A stretch of 64,000 nucleotides of DNA from Candidatus Obscuribacterales bacterium (lineage in GTDB: Bacteria > Cyanobacteriota > Vampirovibrionia > Obscuribacterales > Obscuribacteraceae): positions 1 through 64,000 of the forward strand of contig JAGVLS010000018.1 of the NCBI GenBank assembly GCA_020054205.1, given 5' to 3'. The position numbers and the translations under genes are program-made. The notes under the pieces are model-generated. The model was not told where the DNA came from and did no database searches. It saw only the letters and a list, made by a program, of their open reading frames with translations. Every line of letters starts with the position of its first letter. The first letter of the stretch is position 1. Shown here piece after piece: positions 51,811 to 61,246 of the stretch.

Positions 51811-52736
51811 AGCGCGTTTTAATAACTGGAGCTGCTGGGTTTGTTGGTGCAAACCTTGCTAGACGTTTATTACATGATGGTCATTCTGTTTGTTTGGTAA
51901 TTAAGCCAGATTCTCATACCTGGCGTATTGATTCCATAAAAAATGATTGTCAGATAAGCAAAATTTCTTTAATTGATTTTGAAGCTGTGAACAACCAAAT
52001 TGTTAGTTATAGACCAGAATGGATTTTCCATTTGGCTGTTCATGGTGCTTATTCCTGGCAAAATAATTGGCAAGAAATGATTTCAGTAAATATAAACGGT
52101 ACTATGAATGTGGTGGAGGCGGCACTGAAAGTTGGTTTTGAAGCATTGATAAATACTGGCTCGTCATCCGAGTATGGTTTTAAAGATCATGCTCCATTGG
52201 AAGATGAGCCGGTTGAACCAAATAGTTATTATGCTGTAACTAAAGTAGCAGCAACAAATTATTGTCGCTTTATTGCCCATGATCGTCATGTTAATATCAG
52301 TACACTCAGGCTTTATTCTGCTTATGGTCCTTACGAAGATCCAAATCGTTTAATGCCAACTTTAATACGGCAAGGTATGGAAGGTCATTTGCCGCCGCTC
52401 GTTGATCCAAGTATTGCACGAGATTATATTTATATTGATGATGTGGTTGATGCTTACATAGCATCTGCAAAAAACAATAAAGAACCAGGTGCAATTTATA
52501 ATATTGGTACGGGCAAACAAACAAATATAGCTGAAATTGTAGATATTGCTAGGCAGACATTTGATATTAAAGATGAACCTAAATGGGGTTCGATGGACAA
52601 TCGCATGTGGGATACAAATGTCTGGCTTGCTAATAATGAAAAAGCAATGAAATTTTTAGGATGGTCTCCTGTTTATAATATTCAATCAGGATTTAATAAA
52701 ATGGCTAACTGCTTTAGTGTGAAGGTAAAAGGCTGA
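51807..52736 (+). CDS. NAD-dependent sugar epimerase/dehydratase
   Basis: 309 codons, extended SDR. TGAAGFVG (residues 7-14) for NAD, NTGSSSEYGF with catalytic Ser, and YYAVTKVAA with Tyr and Lys. RLYSAYGPYEDPNRLMP and RDYIYIDDVVDAYI are diagnostic of GDP/dTDP/UDP-sugar epimerases and dehydratases. Closest in feel to the GDP-mannose 4,6-dehydratase/reductase or CDP-sugar groups; exact substrate not decidable. Ends 7 nt before the membrane glycosyltransferase. Confidence 0.92.
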   Translation: MKRVLITGAAGFVGANLARRLLHDGHSVCLVIKPDSHTWRIDSIKNDCQISKISLIDFEAVNNQIVSYRPEWIFHLAVHGAYSWQNNWQEMISVNINGTMNVVEAALKVGFEALINTGSSSEYGFKDHAPLEDEPVEPNSYYAVTKVAATNYCRFIAHDRHVNISTLRLYSAYGPYEDPNRLMPTLIRQGMEGHLPPLVDPSIARDYIYIDDVVDAYIASAKNNKEPGAIYNIGTGKQTNIAEIVDIARQTFDIKDEPKWGSMDNRMWDTNVWLANNEKAMKFLGWSPVYNIQSGFNKMANCFSVKVKG

Positions 52737-52743
52737 TTGAGAT

Positions 52744-54027
52744 ATGCATAAGTCTCATTGGACAATTTTTTGCACACTGGCACTTGTTTATTTTATTAGT
52801 CGCATTATATTAGTTTTTATCATTCCTATTAGTGAAGCACCTGATGAGGGAGCACATTATTGGGTAATTCATTTCATTGACACTTGTTTTAGATTGCCAG
52901 AATATAGTGATTTACTAAAAGATCCTGCTGCTTCTTATTATGGTGCACTTTCGCCATTTGGCTATTTGATGCATATTATATTGAACTGGGTTTTGCCTTT
53001 TGACAATGTATTATTAGTCTCTCGCATTGCTAGCGTTTTAATAGGTTTATTTACAGTCTGGGCAGCATTGGCTTTAGCAATAGAAATATTTCCGCAAAAG
53101 AAAATTTATCAAATTGCTTTGCCTTTGATTGTAATATTGCATCCACAATTAGCCTTTGTTCAATCGTATACAAATAACGATAGTATGGCTTGTACTATAG
53201 CTAGTCTGGTTATTGTTATTATGGTTAGGATAATAAAATATGGCTTTAGCACTCGATGCTCTTTTATTTTAGGTATTTTGCTTGGCATTTTACTTTTAGG
53301 TAAATATTCAGCTTTTTCATTATTACCTGCTCTTGCCTTAGGCTTTATTCTTGCTCTTTGGGCTAATTCAACAACACTCACACAGTTTATTAAAGCGGCT
53401 GCTATATCTTTTGTTACTGCTCTTTCTCTTTCAATGTGGTGGTTTATTCACAACTATTATTTATTTGAGGGTGATATTTCTGGCTTGGGTACAATGATGA
53501 AATTGCACAGGATGGCATATGTAGAGCCTCCAGCATTATATAAATGGCCAATAGTTGATAATGCTTTGTGGAGACATACGGTTTTTATTAGTTTTTGGGC
53601 TTTATTTGGCAATATGAATCGATTGCTTCCAGCTTGGATGTATAAGCCTTATGCTCTTTTTCCCATAATTTCTTTTATGGGTTATTTATCGGCTTTTTTC
53701 AAACATAAGTTAAATAAGCTGTTCAATAAAGATTATCAGCATAGTTTTGCCATATGGATATTTATTCTTGCTTGTGCAATTTTAAGTTTTGTAGGTTTAG
53801 TTTTAGCTTCTGCTTCGCTTAATGCAACAGGTTCGCCTCAGGGCAGATATTTGTTTGTTGGTGAACTTGCTTTTATGGCCCTTTTATTGAAAGGATTTGA
53901 ACTTTTAGGTAATCGTCTCGGTAAAGTAATGGTAATAATTTGTATTATTTGTTTTGCCGGGCTTTTCAGCTATATGGAATTTATGTTGTATAACATTTAT
54001 GGATTTAGTTTAAATCCAATGAGATAA
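52744..54027 (+). CDS. DUF2142/GT39-like membrane glycosyltransferase
   Basis: 427 codons, about 10-11 transmembrane helices. The first periplasmic loop has EAPDEGAHYW, the conserved acidic motif of GT-C enzymes. NNDSMACTIASL and TGSPQGRYLF fit DUF2142-type proteins. It probably transfers a sugar from a polyprenyl-phosphate donor outside the inner membrane. It is the last gene of the seven-gene locus and gives the pathway an export-side transferase. Confidence 0.8.
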   Translation: MHKSHWTIFCTLALVYFISRIILVFIIPISEAPDEGAHYWVIHFIDTCFRLPEYSDLLKDPAASYYGALSPFGYLMHIILNWVLPFDNVLLVSRIASVLIGLFTVWAALALAIEIFPQKKIYQIALPLIVILHPQLAFVQSYTNNDSMACTIASLVIVIMVRIIKYGFSTRCSFILGILLGILLLGKYSAFSLLPALALGFILALWANSTTLTQFIKAAAISFVTALSLSMWWFIHNYYLFEGDISGLGTMMKLHRMAYVEPPALYKWPIVDNALWRHTVFISFWALFGNMNRLLPAWMYKPYALFPIISFMGYLSAFFKHKLNKLFNKDYQHSFAIWIFILACAILSFVGLVLASASLNATGSPQGRYLFVGELAFMALLLKGFELLGNRLGKVMVIICIICFAGLFSYMEFMLYNIYGFSLNPMR

Positions 54028-54046
54028 ATTATTTTTTGCGGAAGCT

Positions 54047-54052
54047 TATAAT
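54047..54052 (+). promoter_or_regulatory. Possible -10 box of the rlpA-like gene
   Basis: A perfect TATAAT in the 75-nt gap between the glycan locus and the RlpA-like gene; no convincing -35. Confidence 0.3.
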
Positions 54053-54102
54053 ATTGTATATATTCTCGTGAAAAAAATGCTTTTTAATGCTTAAACTCTA
54101 GA

Positions 54103-54600
54103 ATGATTAGGTCAGTCATGCTTAGATTAATAATAGGTGTTCTGGAAAATAGAATAAATAGGTGCTTAAAATTGCAAATCAAAATTAATAGCTTTAGTTA
54201 TGTAAGTGTTTTATTGATTGTTTTTCTGGTAATGAGTACAAATATTGTCATGGCACAAAAAGTTTCAATTGCTGCTGCAAATATAAAGCAGGTGGAAAAT
54301 GCTAAGCAAAAAAGTTTTAGCGGAAATGTTTCTTGGTATGGTGTACCTTTTCATGGACGTAAAACAGCTTCTGGCGAAATTTTTGATATGAATAAATTGA
54401 CTTCTGCGCACCTGAAATTGCCATTTTTTACAAAAGTTTTAGTAGAAGATCCCTCTACTGGCAAAACAATTATAGTAAAAGTGAATGACCGCGGTCCTTA
54501 TGTAAAAACTCGAGTTATGGATTTATCTCGAGAAGGAGCAAGACGTTTAGGAACAATACTTAGAGGTGTTGCTTATGTAGATTGTCTTGTTTTAGACTAA
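54103..54600 (+). CDS. rlpA: RlpA-like double-psi beta-barrel protein
   Basis: 165 codons; the first ATG is 54103 with 54118 as alternative. A hydrophobic segment (about residues 38-52) followed by VMAQ looks like a signal peptide with a long N-region. The DPBB domain has VSWYGVPFHGRKTASGEIFDMN, KVLVEDPSTGKTI, VKVNDRGPYVKTRVMDLS and the catalytic Asp of NDRGPY, all typical of RlpA, a septal peptidoglycan lytic transglycosylase. There is no SPOR domain. It overlaps the convergent TPR gene by 4 nt. Confidence 0.9.
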   Translation: MIRSVMLRLIIGVLENRINRCLKLQIKINSFSYVSVLLIVFLVMSTNIVMAQKVSIAAANIKQVENAKQKSFSGNVSWYGVPFHGRKTASGEIFDMNKLTSAHLKLPFFTKVLVEDPSTGKTIIVKVNDRGPYVKTRVMDLSREGARRLGTILRGVAYVDCLVLD

Positions 54601-56216
54601 TTATTTTCTACTGCTTCTTCAATTTTTCTTGCTTGATTATCTAGTTTATCTGCTTCATTAGCACGATTCATTTCTCTTAAAAGTAAAGCATAATTTCTTA
54701 GACTAGCAGCAATGCTTAGATCGTTTGGATCTAGCACTTTTTGCCTAATTGATAAAGACTCTTGGTATAAAGCTTCGGCTTCTTTAAACTTGCTATGGTC
54801 GCGATAAAAGCGAGCTAAATTATTTAAGCTATTGGCTAATTCGGCTGAGCTACAATCAGGAGAATTCCTTTTTATAGCAATAATTTTTTTAAAATACTCT
54901 TCTGCTTGAGCATTCTTATTTTCTTCTTTGTATAAAAGGGCGAGATTGGTAGCGCTGGTCGCAGCATCTAAACTTGATTCACCAGAGGTGGCTTGAGCGA
55001 TTGTAAATGCTTTTTGTAGCATTTCTTCTGCATTTACATATTTTTCTTGCAAACGATATAAATTAGCTAATTTAGTCATGCTGGTGGCGATTTCTTTATT
55101 GTTGTCACCAAGTAATTTTTCTCTTAAAGCCAATGCTTTTTTATATATTGTTTCAGCATCATCGAGCTTATTTACTTCCAAATATAAATCAGCTAAATTG
55201 TCCATGTTGTAAGCAATGCTTACATCGCTGTCACCGGCTGCTTTTTCTTTGAGATCTAAAACACGTTTATATAATTCTTCTGCTTGTTGAAATTTACCTT
55301 CTTCTCTACACACCATAGCTAGATTATCTAAAGCTACGCATAAATTCTCGTTATTTTTGCCAGGATTTTTTTCTGCACTGATAAGAGCTTGACTAAGCAG
55401 TGGTTCAGCTTCTTCAAATCTACCTAATTCACGCAATAATCTTGCTAAATTATTTTGACTGGCAATTATGCCTGCATCATTTGCTGGCAAAACTTTTTGT
55501 CTAATTGCTAAAGCTCTTTCATAAAGAGGGAGTGCTTGATCGAATTTTTGATCTTCTCTATATACAACAGCTAAATTATCGAGTGCAACTGAGACAGCGA
55601 TATTATTACCACCTTGAATTTGTTCAACAAGAGAAAGCGTACGTTTTAATAAAACTTCGGCTTCTTTCAATTTTTGTTGTTCTCGATATACAGCAGCGAG
55701 ACTATTTAGTGTTGGCGCAATTTGTGGACTATTTACTCCAAATGCTTTTTCTTTGATACTTAATATGCGCTTGTATGTTGATTCAGCTTCCAGATATTTA
55801 TGTTGTTGTCGATACATCATGGCTAAATTAGTTAATTCTGGTGCAATTGAAATATTGTTGGGTCCAGATACTTTTTCTCTTAGAGCAATAGCTTTTAAAT
55901 AAAATTCTTCAGCTTTGTCATATTTGCTTTCAGCATCATAAACCAAAGCAAGATTATTTAAACTAATTGCTGATTGCACACTATTTACACCAAAAGTACT
56001 TTCAGCTTCTTGTATTGCTTGATTGAATTTTTCTTCCGCTTGGGCATAATTACCTTGTTTTAAGGCAGCGCTGCCCTCATCAATATATTTACTCCAATTA
56101 ACTGCGCTGGCAAATACAAAGATAGGATTGTAAAAATCAATAAATAAATAGCCAATAATTAATAGACTTATTGACAAAATGTTCCGCTTGAATTCCTGTA
56201 TATTTGTTCTTTTCAT
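54597..56216 (-). CDS. Kinesin-light-chain-type TPR protein
   Basis: 539 codons. A signal or anchor segment (about residues 13-36) and then about twelve tandem 42-residue TPR_12-type repeats covering nearly the whole chain. Each has the form LNNLAxxYRxxxKYxEAExLYKRALxIxEKxxGxxxxxIA. The repeats are very regular, indicating recent internal duplication. Forms a superhelical scaffold for protein binding, outside the cytoplasm. Partner unknown. Confidence 0.92.
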   Translation of the reverse strand: MKRTNIQEFKRNILSISLLIIGYLFIDFYNPIFVFASAVNWSKYIDEGSAALKQGNYAQAEEKFNQAIQEAESTFGVNSVQSAISLNNLALVYDAESKYDKAEEFYLKAIALREKVSGPNNISIAPELTNLAMMYRQQHKYLEAESTYKRILSIKEKAFGVNSPQIAPTLNSLAAVYREQQKLKEAEVLLKRTLSLVEQIQGGNNIAVSVALDNLAVVYREDQKFDQALPLYERALAIRQKVLPANDAGIIASQNNLARLLRELGRFEEAEPLLSQALISAEKNPGKNNENLCVALDNLAMVCREEGKFQQAEELYKRVLDLKEKAAGDSDVSIAYNMDNLADLYLEVNKLDDAETIYKKALALREKLLGDNNKEIATSMTKLANLYRLQEKYVNAEEMLQKAFTIAQATSGESSLDAATSATNLALLYKEENKNAQAEEYFKKIIAIKRNSPDCSSAELANSLNNLARFYRDHSKFKEAEALYQESLSIRQKVLDPNDLSIAASLRNYALLLREMNRANEADKLDNQARKIEEAVENN

Positions 56217-56335
56217 AGTCTAATTTCTACAAATCCTGTACATTAGGATCTAGTTTAACACTAGAACTTATAAGTATACTTACTTATATATTTCCGTATA
56301 GATTTTTTGTTGCCATTTTAGGAGAAGCAATAAAC

Positions 56336-56776
56336 ATGCCTTCAGTTTTGCCATATACTCAGCCATTCGTGGCAAGAATTGATTTACCTGTAAGAACATA
56401 TGACATTGATTTTAATGGTCATGTTAGCAATATTGTTTATATTCGTTGGTTGGAAGATATGCGCAATACAAATTTTGACAAGATTATGGGATTGCAAACA
56501 TGTTTTGAACAAGGATATATGGCTGTTTTGATCTCAACCAATATAAATTACAAGCGAGAAATAAATTTATTTGATAAACCATATGGGATGATTTGGGTAA
56601 AATCTTATAGCAGAACAAGTTTTACTTATAGAGAAGAAATTTTTGTTGATGATAAATTATGTGCTGAAGCCAATCAGGTTGTAGTTTTTTTAGATCGTAC
56701 AACTGGGCGTCCAGTGCGTTTGCCGCAAATATTACAAGAGAAATTTGTAGCAAATAATGTCGAGAAAGATTATTAA
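56336..56776 (+). CDS. 4-hydroxybenzoyl-CoA/acyl-CoA thioesterase family protein
   Basis: 146 codons with TAGGAGA upstream. Hotdog fold: VRTYDIDFNGHVSNIVYIRWLEDMRN contains the conserved Asp and the NGHV(S)N helix start of YbgC/FadM-type thioesterases. Cytosolic hydrolysis of acyl-CoA. A hairpin follows the stop. Not obviously linked to its neighbours. Confidence 0.9.
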   Translation: MPSVLPYTQPFVARIDLPVRTYDIDFNGHVSNIVYIRWLEDMRNTNFDKIMGLQTCFEQGYMAVLISTNINYKREINLFDKPYGMIWVKSYSRTSFTYREEIFVDDKLCAEANQVVVFLDRTTGRPVRLPQILQEKFVANNVEKDY

Positions 56777-56780
56777 AAGA

Positions 56781-56808
56781 CCAGGGAAAGATATAGATCT
56801 TCCCCTGG
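56781..56808 (+). terminator. Hairpin after the thioesterase gene
   Basis: CCAGGG-A-AAGAT pairs with ATCTT-C-CCCTGG (11 pairs, one mismatch) around ATAG, 4 nt after the stop. There is no T-run, so it may act as an attenuator or RNA-stabilising end rather than a classical terminator. Confidence 0.5.
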
Positions 56809-56964
56809 ATAGTTACCAATCAGTGGACTGTGCATGAACCAGCTGAGGGAGTTGCCTAATTCATACATATTCTCTGGTTGTTGTATTCAATAGTAAATGG
56901 TAATTGTGGCATTCGTGTGACAAGAGTATTAAATTTCAAACTTTATGCAAAAACATTGTACTGC

Positions 56965-57291
56965 TTATGTTCTAGGCAGCAATACTTTTCCTTCTTTGTT
57001 TAATGCCCTGTGTAATTTATTTTTTGCGTAAGAAGCTAAAACATAAGTAGCTCGACTATATAATTGTTCTGCCTGAGAATTATCGCCAGCACTTTTAGTG
57101 CATTCAGCTAAATCCATAAGTGGAATACAGACTTCAATATTGTCTCTGCCAATATAGTGTTCTATGAGAGCAATTGCTTCTTCATAATAATTTTGTGCTT
57201 TTATAAAATCGCCATTACGCCAGGCGCCTCTAGCAGTGGATAATTTTTCTTGCCATGGAAAATTGTCTCTATAAGTTTTCATTGTTTCCAC
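56965..57291 (-). CDS. Small TPR-like helical protein
   Basis: 108 codons with TGGAAACA upstream of ATG. Two TPR-type helix pairs (GAWRNGDFIKAQNYYEEAIAL; LMDLAECTKSAGDNSQAEQLY) and no signal peptide. Similar in size and style to the protein at 14432-14842. Cytosolic, function unknown. Confidence 0.65.
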   Translation of the reverse strand: METMKTYRDNFPWQEKLSTARGAWRNGDFIKAQNYYEEAIALIEHYIGRDNIEVCIPLMDLAECTKSAGDNSQAEQLYSRATYVLASYAKNKLHRALNKEGKVLLPRT

Positions 57292-57377
57292 CTTTGAAGC
57301 CTATATTCGTAAAGACCTGATGGATAGCTAAAAGTTCCGTTTTTATTTCAACCAAAAGTGTGATTTGAGAGGGGGAT

Positions 57378-58079
57378 TTATTTCAAAGGTAAACGCTCAA
57401 CGTCGAGAAAATATAAAACAATCATTAAGGAGGCAAGTATAAACAAACGAATTAAATCCAAAAAGCGAAATTGAAACTCACATAGCTTTTTAGGCATAAC
57501 ACAATGTCCAGCTAAATAACCAAAAATAAGTCCACCAATGTGACAAGCATTATCGATATGTTTGCTTAATGCTCCAAATGCCAAATTATAGATAATAAAA
57601 GCAATAATCGTCTGACTTCTTTTTTCTATAAAATTACTAGTAAATTGCTGACGATGAGCTTGAAAGAATGCTAAAAGGGCTCCATACGCTCCGAACACTG
57701 CCCCAGAAGCACCAGCGCTAATGCCTATAGGATTAGCGTATAAACTGATTAAAGAGCCTCCAATACCGGCTATTAGATAGATTATTAACAGTTTTTGTGA
57801 GCCATAAAACAATTCAATTACAGTGCAAATGTCTTGCAAAACATACATATTCATCATTATGTGTATTAAGCCAATATGGATAAACATGCTTGAGACCAGG
57901 CGCCATGGCTCTGAAGAAAGGGCTAAAGGACCATAATCAGCCCCTACAGCTAATAAAAACTCGCCTGTAGGCGACAATATTGCTTGTCCCTGGCTAAAGA
58001 TTGCCATTAAAATAAAAATGGCAATATTAGCGGCTAAAATTGCTCTAGTTAGATATGGTTTTGGCAGTGTTTCTTGCAT
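57378..58079 (-). CDS. Rhomboid-family intramembrane serine protease
   Basis: 233 codons with six helices. The catalytic Ser125 sits in GASGAVFG and His180 in CHIGGLIFGYLAG; the HIMMNMYVL motif (His73, Asn77) of helix 2 supplies the oxyanion. The dyad is complete, so it is probably active. Cleaves membrane proteins near the outer face of the inner membrane. Substrates unknown. Confidence 0.94.
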   Translation of the reverse strand: MQETLPKPYLTRAILAANIAIFILMAIFSQGQAILSPTGEFLLAVGADYGPLALSSEPWRLVSSMFIHIGLIHIMMNMYVLQDICTVIELFYGSQKLLIIYLIAGIGGSLISLYANPIGISAGASGAVFGAYGALLAFFQAHRQQFTSNFIEKRSQTIIAFIIYNLAFGALSKHIDNACHIGGLIFGYLAGHCVMPKKLCEFQFRFLDLIRLFILASLMIVLYFLDVERLPLK

Positions 58080-58172
58080 TTAGTGCTTTTAATAATGGGC
58101 GATACGTGATTTTCACATAGTTATTATCACTTATTTCTACTAGACTAAATGAAAGTCTAACTAAGTTCAATT

Positions 58173-59006
58173 ATGAATGTAATCAAGTTTTGGCAAAAAA
58201 TTATGCAAAAAATGCTAATTATTGTATATGGCTTAAGTATGACATTGTCGCTTACAGCACATGCACGTGATCAATGGCAAAATAGTCAAAACCCGCAATT
58301 CCAAAGTTTTCCACAATATACTAGTCAACAAGCATTACAAACACCACCTGGTTATTTCAAGTCATTTAGTCCAGATTTTTGGAAAAATCGTTTTGCTAAT
58401 CAACTTTCAGCTGGTACAGTTTTAACAGCAATTTTAGAAGATGATTTAGCGTCCAATAAAAATCAAGCTGGTGATACATTCACACTGATATTGCAAGATG
58501 GTTATGTCAGTGGTGGTTTGCAAGTTATACCTTCTAATTCAAGAATAGTAGGTACAATAATTTCTGCTATGCCGGCAAAATCATTTCGCCAAGGATCTCC
58601 TGGCAGACTAGATGTTAGTTTGCAAACACTAATTTTTCCAAATGGAAAACATATACCAATATTTGCCAATATTGATCATAATCCAAATCATGATTTAACT
58701 GATTTACCTAAAAAACGTTTTTCTGGTCCTAGTTTGGCTGATTATGGACAATCAGTAGTGAGCATGTTTGGTTCATTCACTTCTGGGTTGGGCTTTATGC
58801 TCAATAGACGCAATCAAGGAGCAGATTTTGCCTTGAAAAAAGGAGAAGTATTACCAGTTCGACTTAGCCGTACATTGCAAATACCAGAAGGGATAAATCA
58901 AAGTTTTAGCCCCTTATTTGCTCCAGCTCCAGTTAACGAAAGTCTAGTGCCAGCACCGGCTAATAACCAAACACAAGCACCAGCAAATAAGAGCGATCCA
59001 TTTTAG
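58173..59006 (+). CDS. Secreted protein with the domain shared by 23958-26012
   Basis: 277 codons. Signal peptide (to about residue 32, ending HAR). A beta-rich domain (about 78-190) carries LSAGTVLTAILEDDL, GDTFTLILQDGYV, IPSNSRIVGTII and VSLQTLIFPNGKHIPIFANI. This is the same arrangement as domain 2 of the tandem paralogues at 23958 and 25047. The C-terminus is Pro/Ala/Asn-rich (VPAPANNQTQAPANKS). The cyanobacterial-like domain 1 is absent. Function unknown. Confidence 0.75.
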   Translation: MNVIKFWQKIMQKMLIIVYGLSMTLSLTAHARDQWQNSQNPQFQSFPQYTSQQALQTPPGYFKSFSPDFWKNRFANQLSAGTVLTAILEDDLASNKNQAGDTFTLILQDGYVSGGLQVIPSNSRIVGTIISAMPAKSFRQGSPGRLDVSLQTLIFPNGKHIPIFANIDHNPNHDLTDLPKKRFSGPSLADYGQSVVSMFGSFTSGLGFMLNRRNQGADFALKKGEVLPVRLSRTLQIPEGINQSFSPLFAPAPVNESLVPAPANNQTQAPANKSDPF

Positions 59007-59017
59007 TTGTTTAAATA

Positions 59018-60040
59018 TTAGTCTAATTTTTGTGCTTGTGTACTAGCTTTGTATTCAGCTAAATGTCGCCAACCTTGATGAAGGATGAGTTCATAAGCAT
59101 AAATTTGTTCCAGCCAGCGACGTTCTGACTCAGGTAAATCAGGACGTTCCAAACGGCGCTTGAGATTGGATGTGATTTGTCTGGTTTCTTCAATAGCTTT
59201 ACGATAACTTCTCACACCATTTGTTTGTTTAACAAGTTGATTATTACTTGTGGGCATTACCACTATTGGTGCAACGGTAGCAGGAGCATTTTGATTATTG
59301 TTTTGTTGAGACTTGCTCAATACTTGTTGTGCTAGTGGATGTTGAATAACATTTTTGTGGCGATCGGCTCCACCACGTCTTCTTTCTTTTCGTTTGGCTC
59401 GATAACAATCCAAACAATCTCTTAAACGGGGATTTAAATGTTCAAATGTCTTGCCACAGGTTTGACAGGTTAAAGAATGTTTTGACTTATCAACTTGTCC
59501 AATTTCAAGTGGTGTATCTTCTTCTTCTTTTTCTGTTTGTGTTTCTGAAGGCTCACTAGAAGATTCTTCTTCAGCAGTTTCTTCTGCTTCTTCACTAGCT
59601 TTTACTTTTTTGCGATAAGCAGGCTTGCGATTGTCTTTGTATCTTTCTTTTTTCGCTTGCGGTTTACTATCTTCATCATTATCTTCACTAGCTTCTAATT
59701 CAACATTATCTTCAGCATCATTATTTTCTTCTTCTTGATTTGATTTGCTAGCTCGTTTGTTTGTTTCAGGTTTTTCTTTGCTTTTTGGTTTACTTGATTT
59801 AGGACGCATGCCTGTCAAAGCATCCATTATTTCAGTATTAGGCATGCCTTCTTCTTTCATACGGCGAATTTCGTGTAATTCTTTCATGGCATTGGGTGGT
59901 AACACTTTAATGCCATTGTCGTCTGAGGTTGTTTCAATATCAAATTCCGAAATATAACGACGTATTGTGACCGATGTGACGTTTAACTCTTTTGAGGCAG
60001 CTGCAATTTTTGTGCCTTCGTCTTTGGTTGATTGACGCAT
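59018..60040 (-). CDS. MerR-like HTH protein with acidic linker and zinc ribbon
   Basis: 340 codons, AAAGGAAATTC before ATG. Residues 9-75 form a MerR-type winged helix (KIAAASKELNVTSVTIRRYI, VLPPNAMKELHEIRRMKEEG). A long low-complexity Glu/Ser/Lys/Asp region follows (about 80-185), then a zinc ribbon with two CxxC pairs (CQTCGK...LRDCLDCYRAK) and a strongly basic patch (KRKERRRGG). The C-terminal helical region ends at the MerR-unrelated LERPDLPESERRWLEQIY. No known family combines these; a DNA- or RNA-binding regulator is likely. Confidence 0.75.
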   Translation of the reverse strand: MRQSTKDEGTKIAAASKELNVTSVTIRRYISEFDIETTSDDNGIKVLPPNAMKELHEIRRMKEEGMPNTEIMDALTGMRPKSSKPKSKEKPETNKRASKSNQEEENNDAEDNVELEASEDNDEDSKPQAKKERYKDNRKPAYRKKVKASEEAEETAEEESSSEPSETQTEKEEEDTPLEIGQVDKSKHSLTCQTCGKTFEHLNPRLRDCLDCYRAKRKERRRGGADRHKNVIQHPLAQQVLSKSQQNNNQNAPATVAPIVVMPTSNNQLVKQTNGVRSYRKAIEETRQITSNLKRRLERPDLPESERRWLEQIYAYELILHQGWRHLAEYKASTQAQKLD

Positions 60041-60261
60041 GAATTTCCTTTATTTCCTATTTTTGTTTTTAATCGTTTGTTTACTAACTTGCCCGACCCA
60101 ATAATTTGGACTTTGGACAGTTTTTATAGTCTTAAAAGAGAAAGGTTTACCTTTAAAAAACTCTTGTCTAAAGAATGACATAGACTAAGAGTTCGCTATT
60201 TACAGTAACCGATTTCCTAGAATAACTGTCATTCTAGCACATTAAATCTTAATTATTATCT

Positions 60262-61209
60262 TTATTTGCCCAATTCAAAATCTAATTTTAGCTGAGCATT
60301 TAGATAAGCTTTTTTCAAATGTTGGCGGCTTACATGTGTATAGAGCTGGGTTGTCACAATATTGGCATGACCTAACAATTCTTGTACGGCACGCAAATCT
60401 GCTCCATTTTCCAGCATATGAGTAGCAAAAGTATGTCTTAATGTATGAGGAGAAAGAACTTTATTTATTTTTGCTTTTTTAGCTAGCCTTTTTATTATTT
60501 GCCATACAACAAGCCGGCTTAAAGCTTCACCACTTAAGTCAGTAAATAATGGTTCAGGCTTTTTCTTTAGTTCGGCAAATTTATCTTGTTTTTTGCTTTT
60601 ACTAGTTGCTTTTTTTTGTTGTTTTTGTTTTTCTGCGAGATATTCTTTAATAGCAGATATTGCTTTTTGACCAATCGGAACAATTCTTTCTTTTGAGCCT
60701 TTGCCTATACAACGTAAATGTCCATTTTCTAGATTTACTTGTTTGATTTCCAAATTGGTTAATTCAGAAACACGTAAGCCCGCTCCATATAGTAATTCTA
60801 TTATTGCTTTGTCTCTTTTACTTTTTGCCTCAGCAATGAGTTTATCAATTTCGCTTGTAGACAATACAGATGGCAAATTTTTTTGTTTTTGTGGGTTATT
60901 TATTCCATATAATGGATCAATTTCAATTTGAGAATTATCTTTTAGCCAAGTGAAATAACCTCGCAATGTTGCCATATTACGTATAAGTGAAGCAGTGCTT
61001 AGTTTTGCTTGTCGCAAATTTAAAAGATATTGTGTGATTTTTTGTCTCGATATTTCTCCAGGTTCATGCTCCAACCATTTGAAGAATGCTTTCAAATCTT
61101 GTTTATAGGCCGAAATAGTATTTACCGACAAACCACGATCGTAAGTCAAATATTGTATGTATTTTTCACCAAGCTCATAAGAGCCGGATTTAAATGGGTG
61201 TTGTTGCAT
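60262..61209 (-). CDS. XerC/XerD-type tyrosine recombinase
   Basis: 315 codons. N-terminal SAM-like core-binding domain (1-105) and catalytic domain. Active-site residues R146 (GAGLRVSEL), K172 (GKGSKERIVP), H255 and R258 (HTLRH), H281 (LGHANIVTTQLY) and Tyr290 are present. A Lys/Gln-rich insertion (about 193-220) splits the catalytic domain. Chromosome-dimer resolution at dif is the typical role; the gene is single, with no mobile-element context, so it is probably the housekeeping enzyme. Confidence 0.92.
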   Translation of the reverse strand: MQQHPFKSGSYELGEKYIQYLTYDRGLSVNTISAYKQDLKAFFKWLEHEPGEISRQKITQYLLNLRQAKLSTASLIRNMATLRGYFTWLKDNSQIEIDPLYGINNPQKQKNLPSVLSTSEIDKLIAEAKSKRDKAIIELLYGAGLRVSELTNLEIKQVNLENGHLRCIGKGSKERIVPIGQKAISAIKEYLAEKQKQQKKATSKSKKQDKFAELKKKPEPLFTDLSGEALSRLVVWQIIKRLAKKAKINKVLSPHTLRHTFATHMLENGADLRAVQELLGHANIVTTQLYTHVSRQHLKKAYLNAQLKLDFELGK

Positions 61210-61246
61210 AGGGACCTATCTTTTTGCCCTTTGCCAAATAGGCAAT

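Noticed and set aside
60218-60238. Hairpin CTAGAAT/ATTCTAG as a terminator
   Set aside because: Only 7 bp, no T-run in either useful direction; it lies between two genes on the same strand and could be chance.
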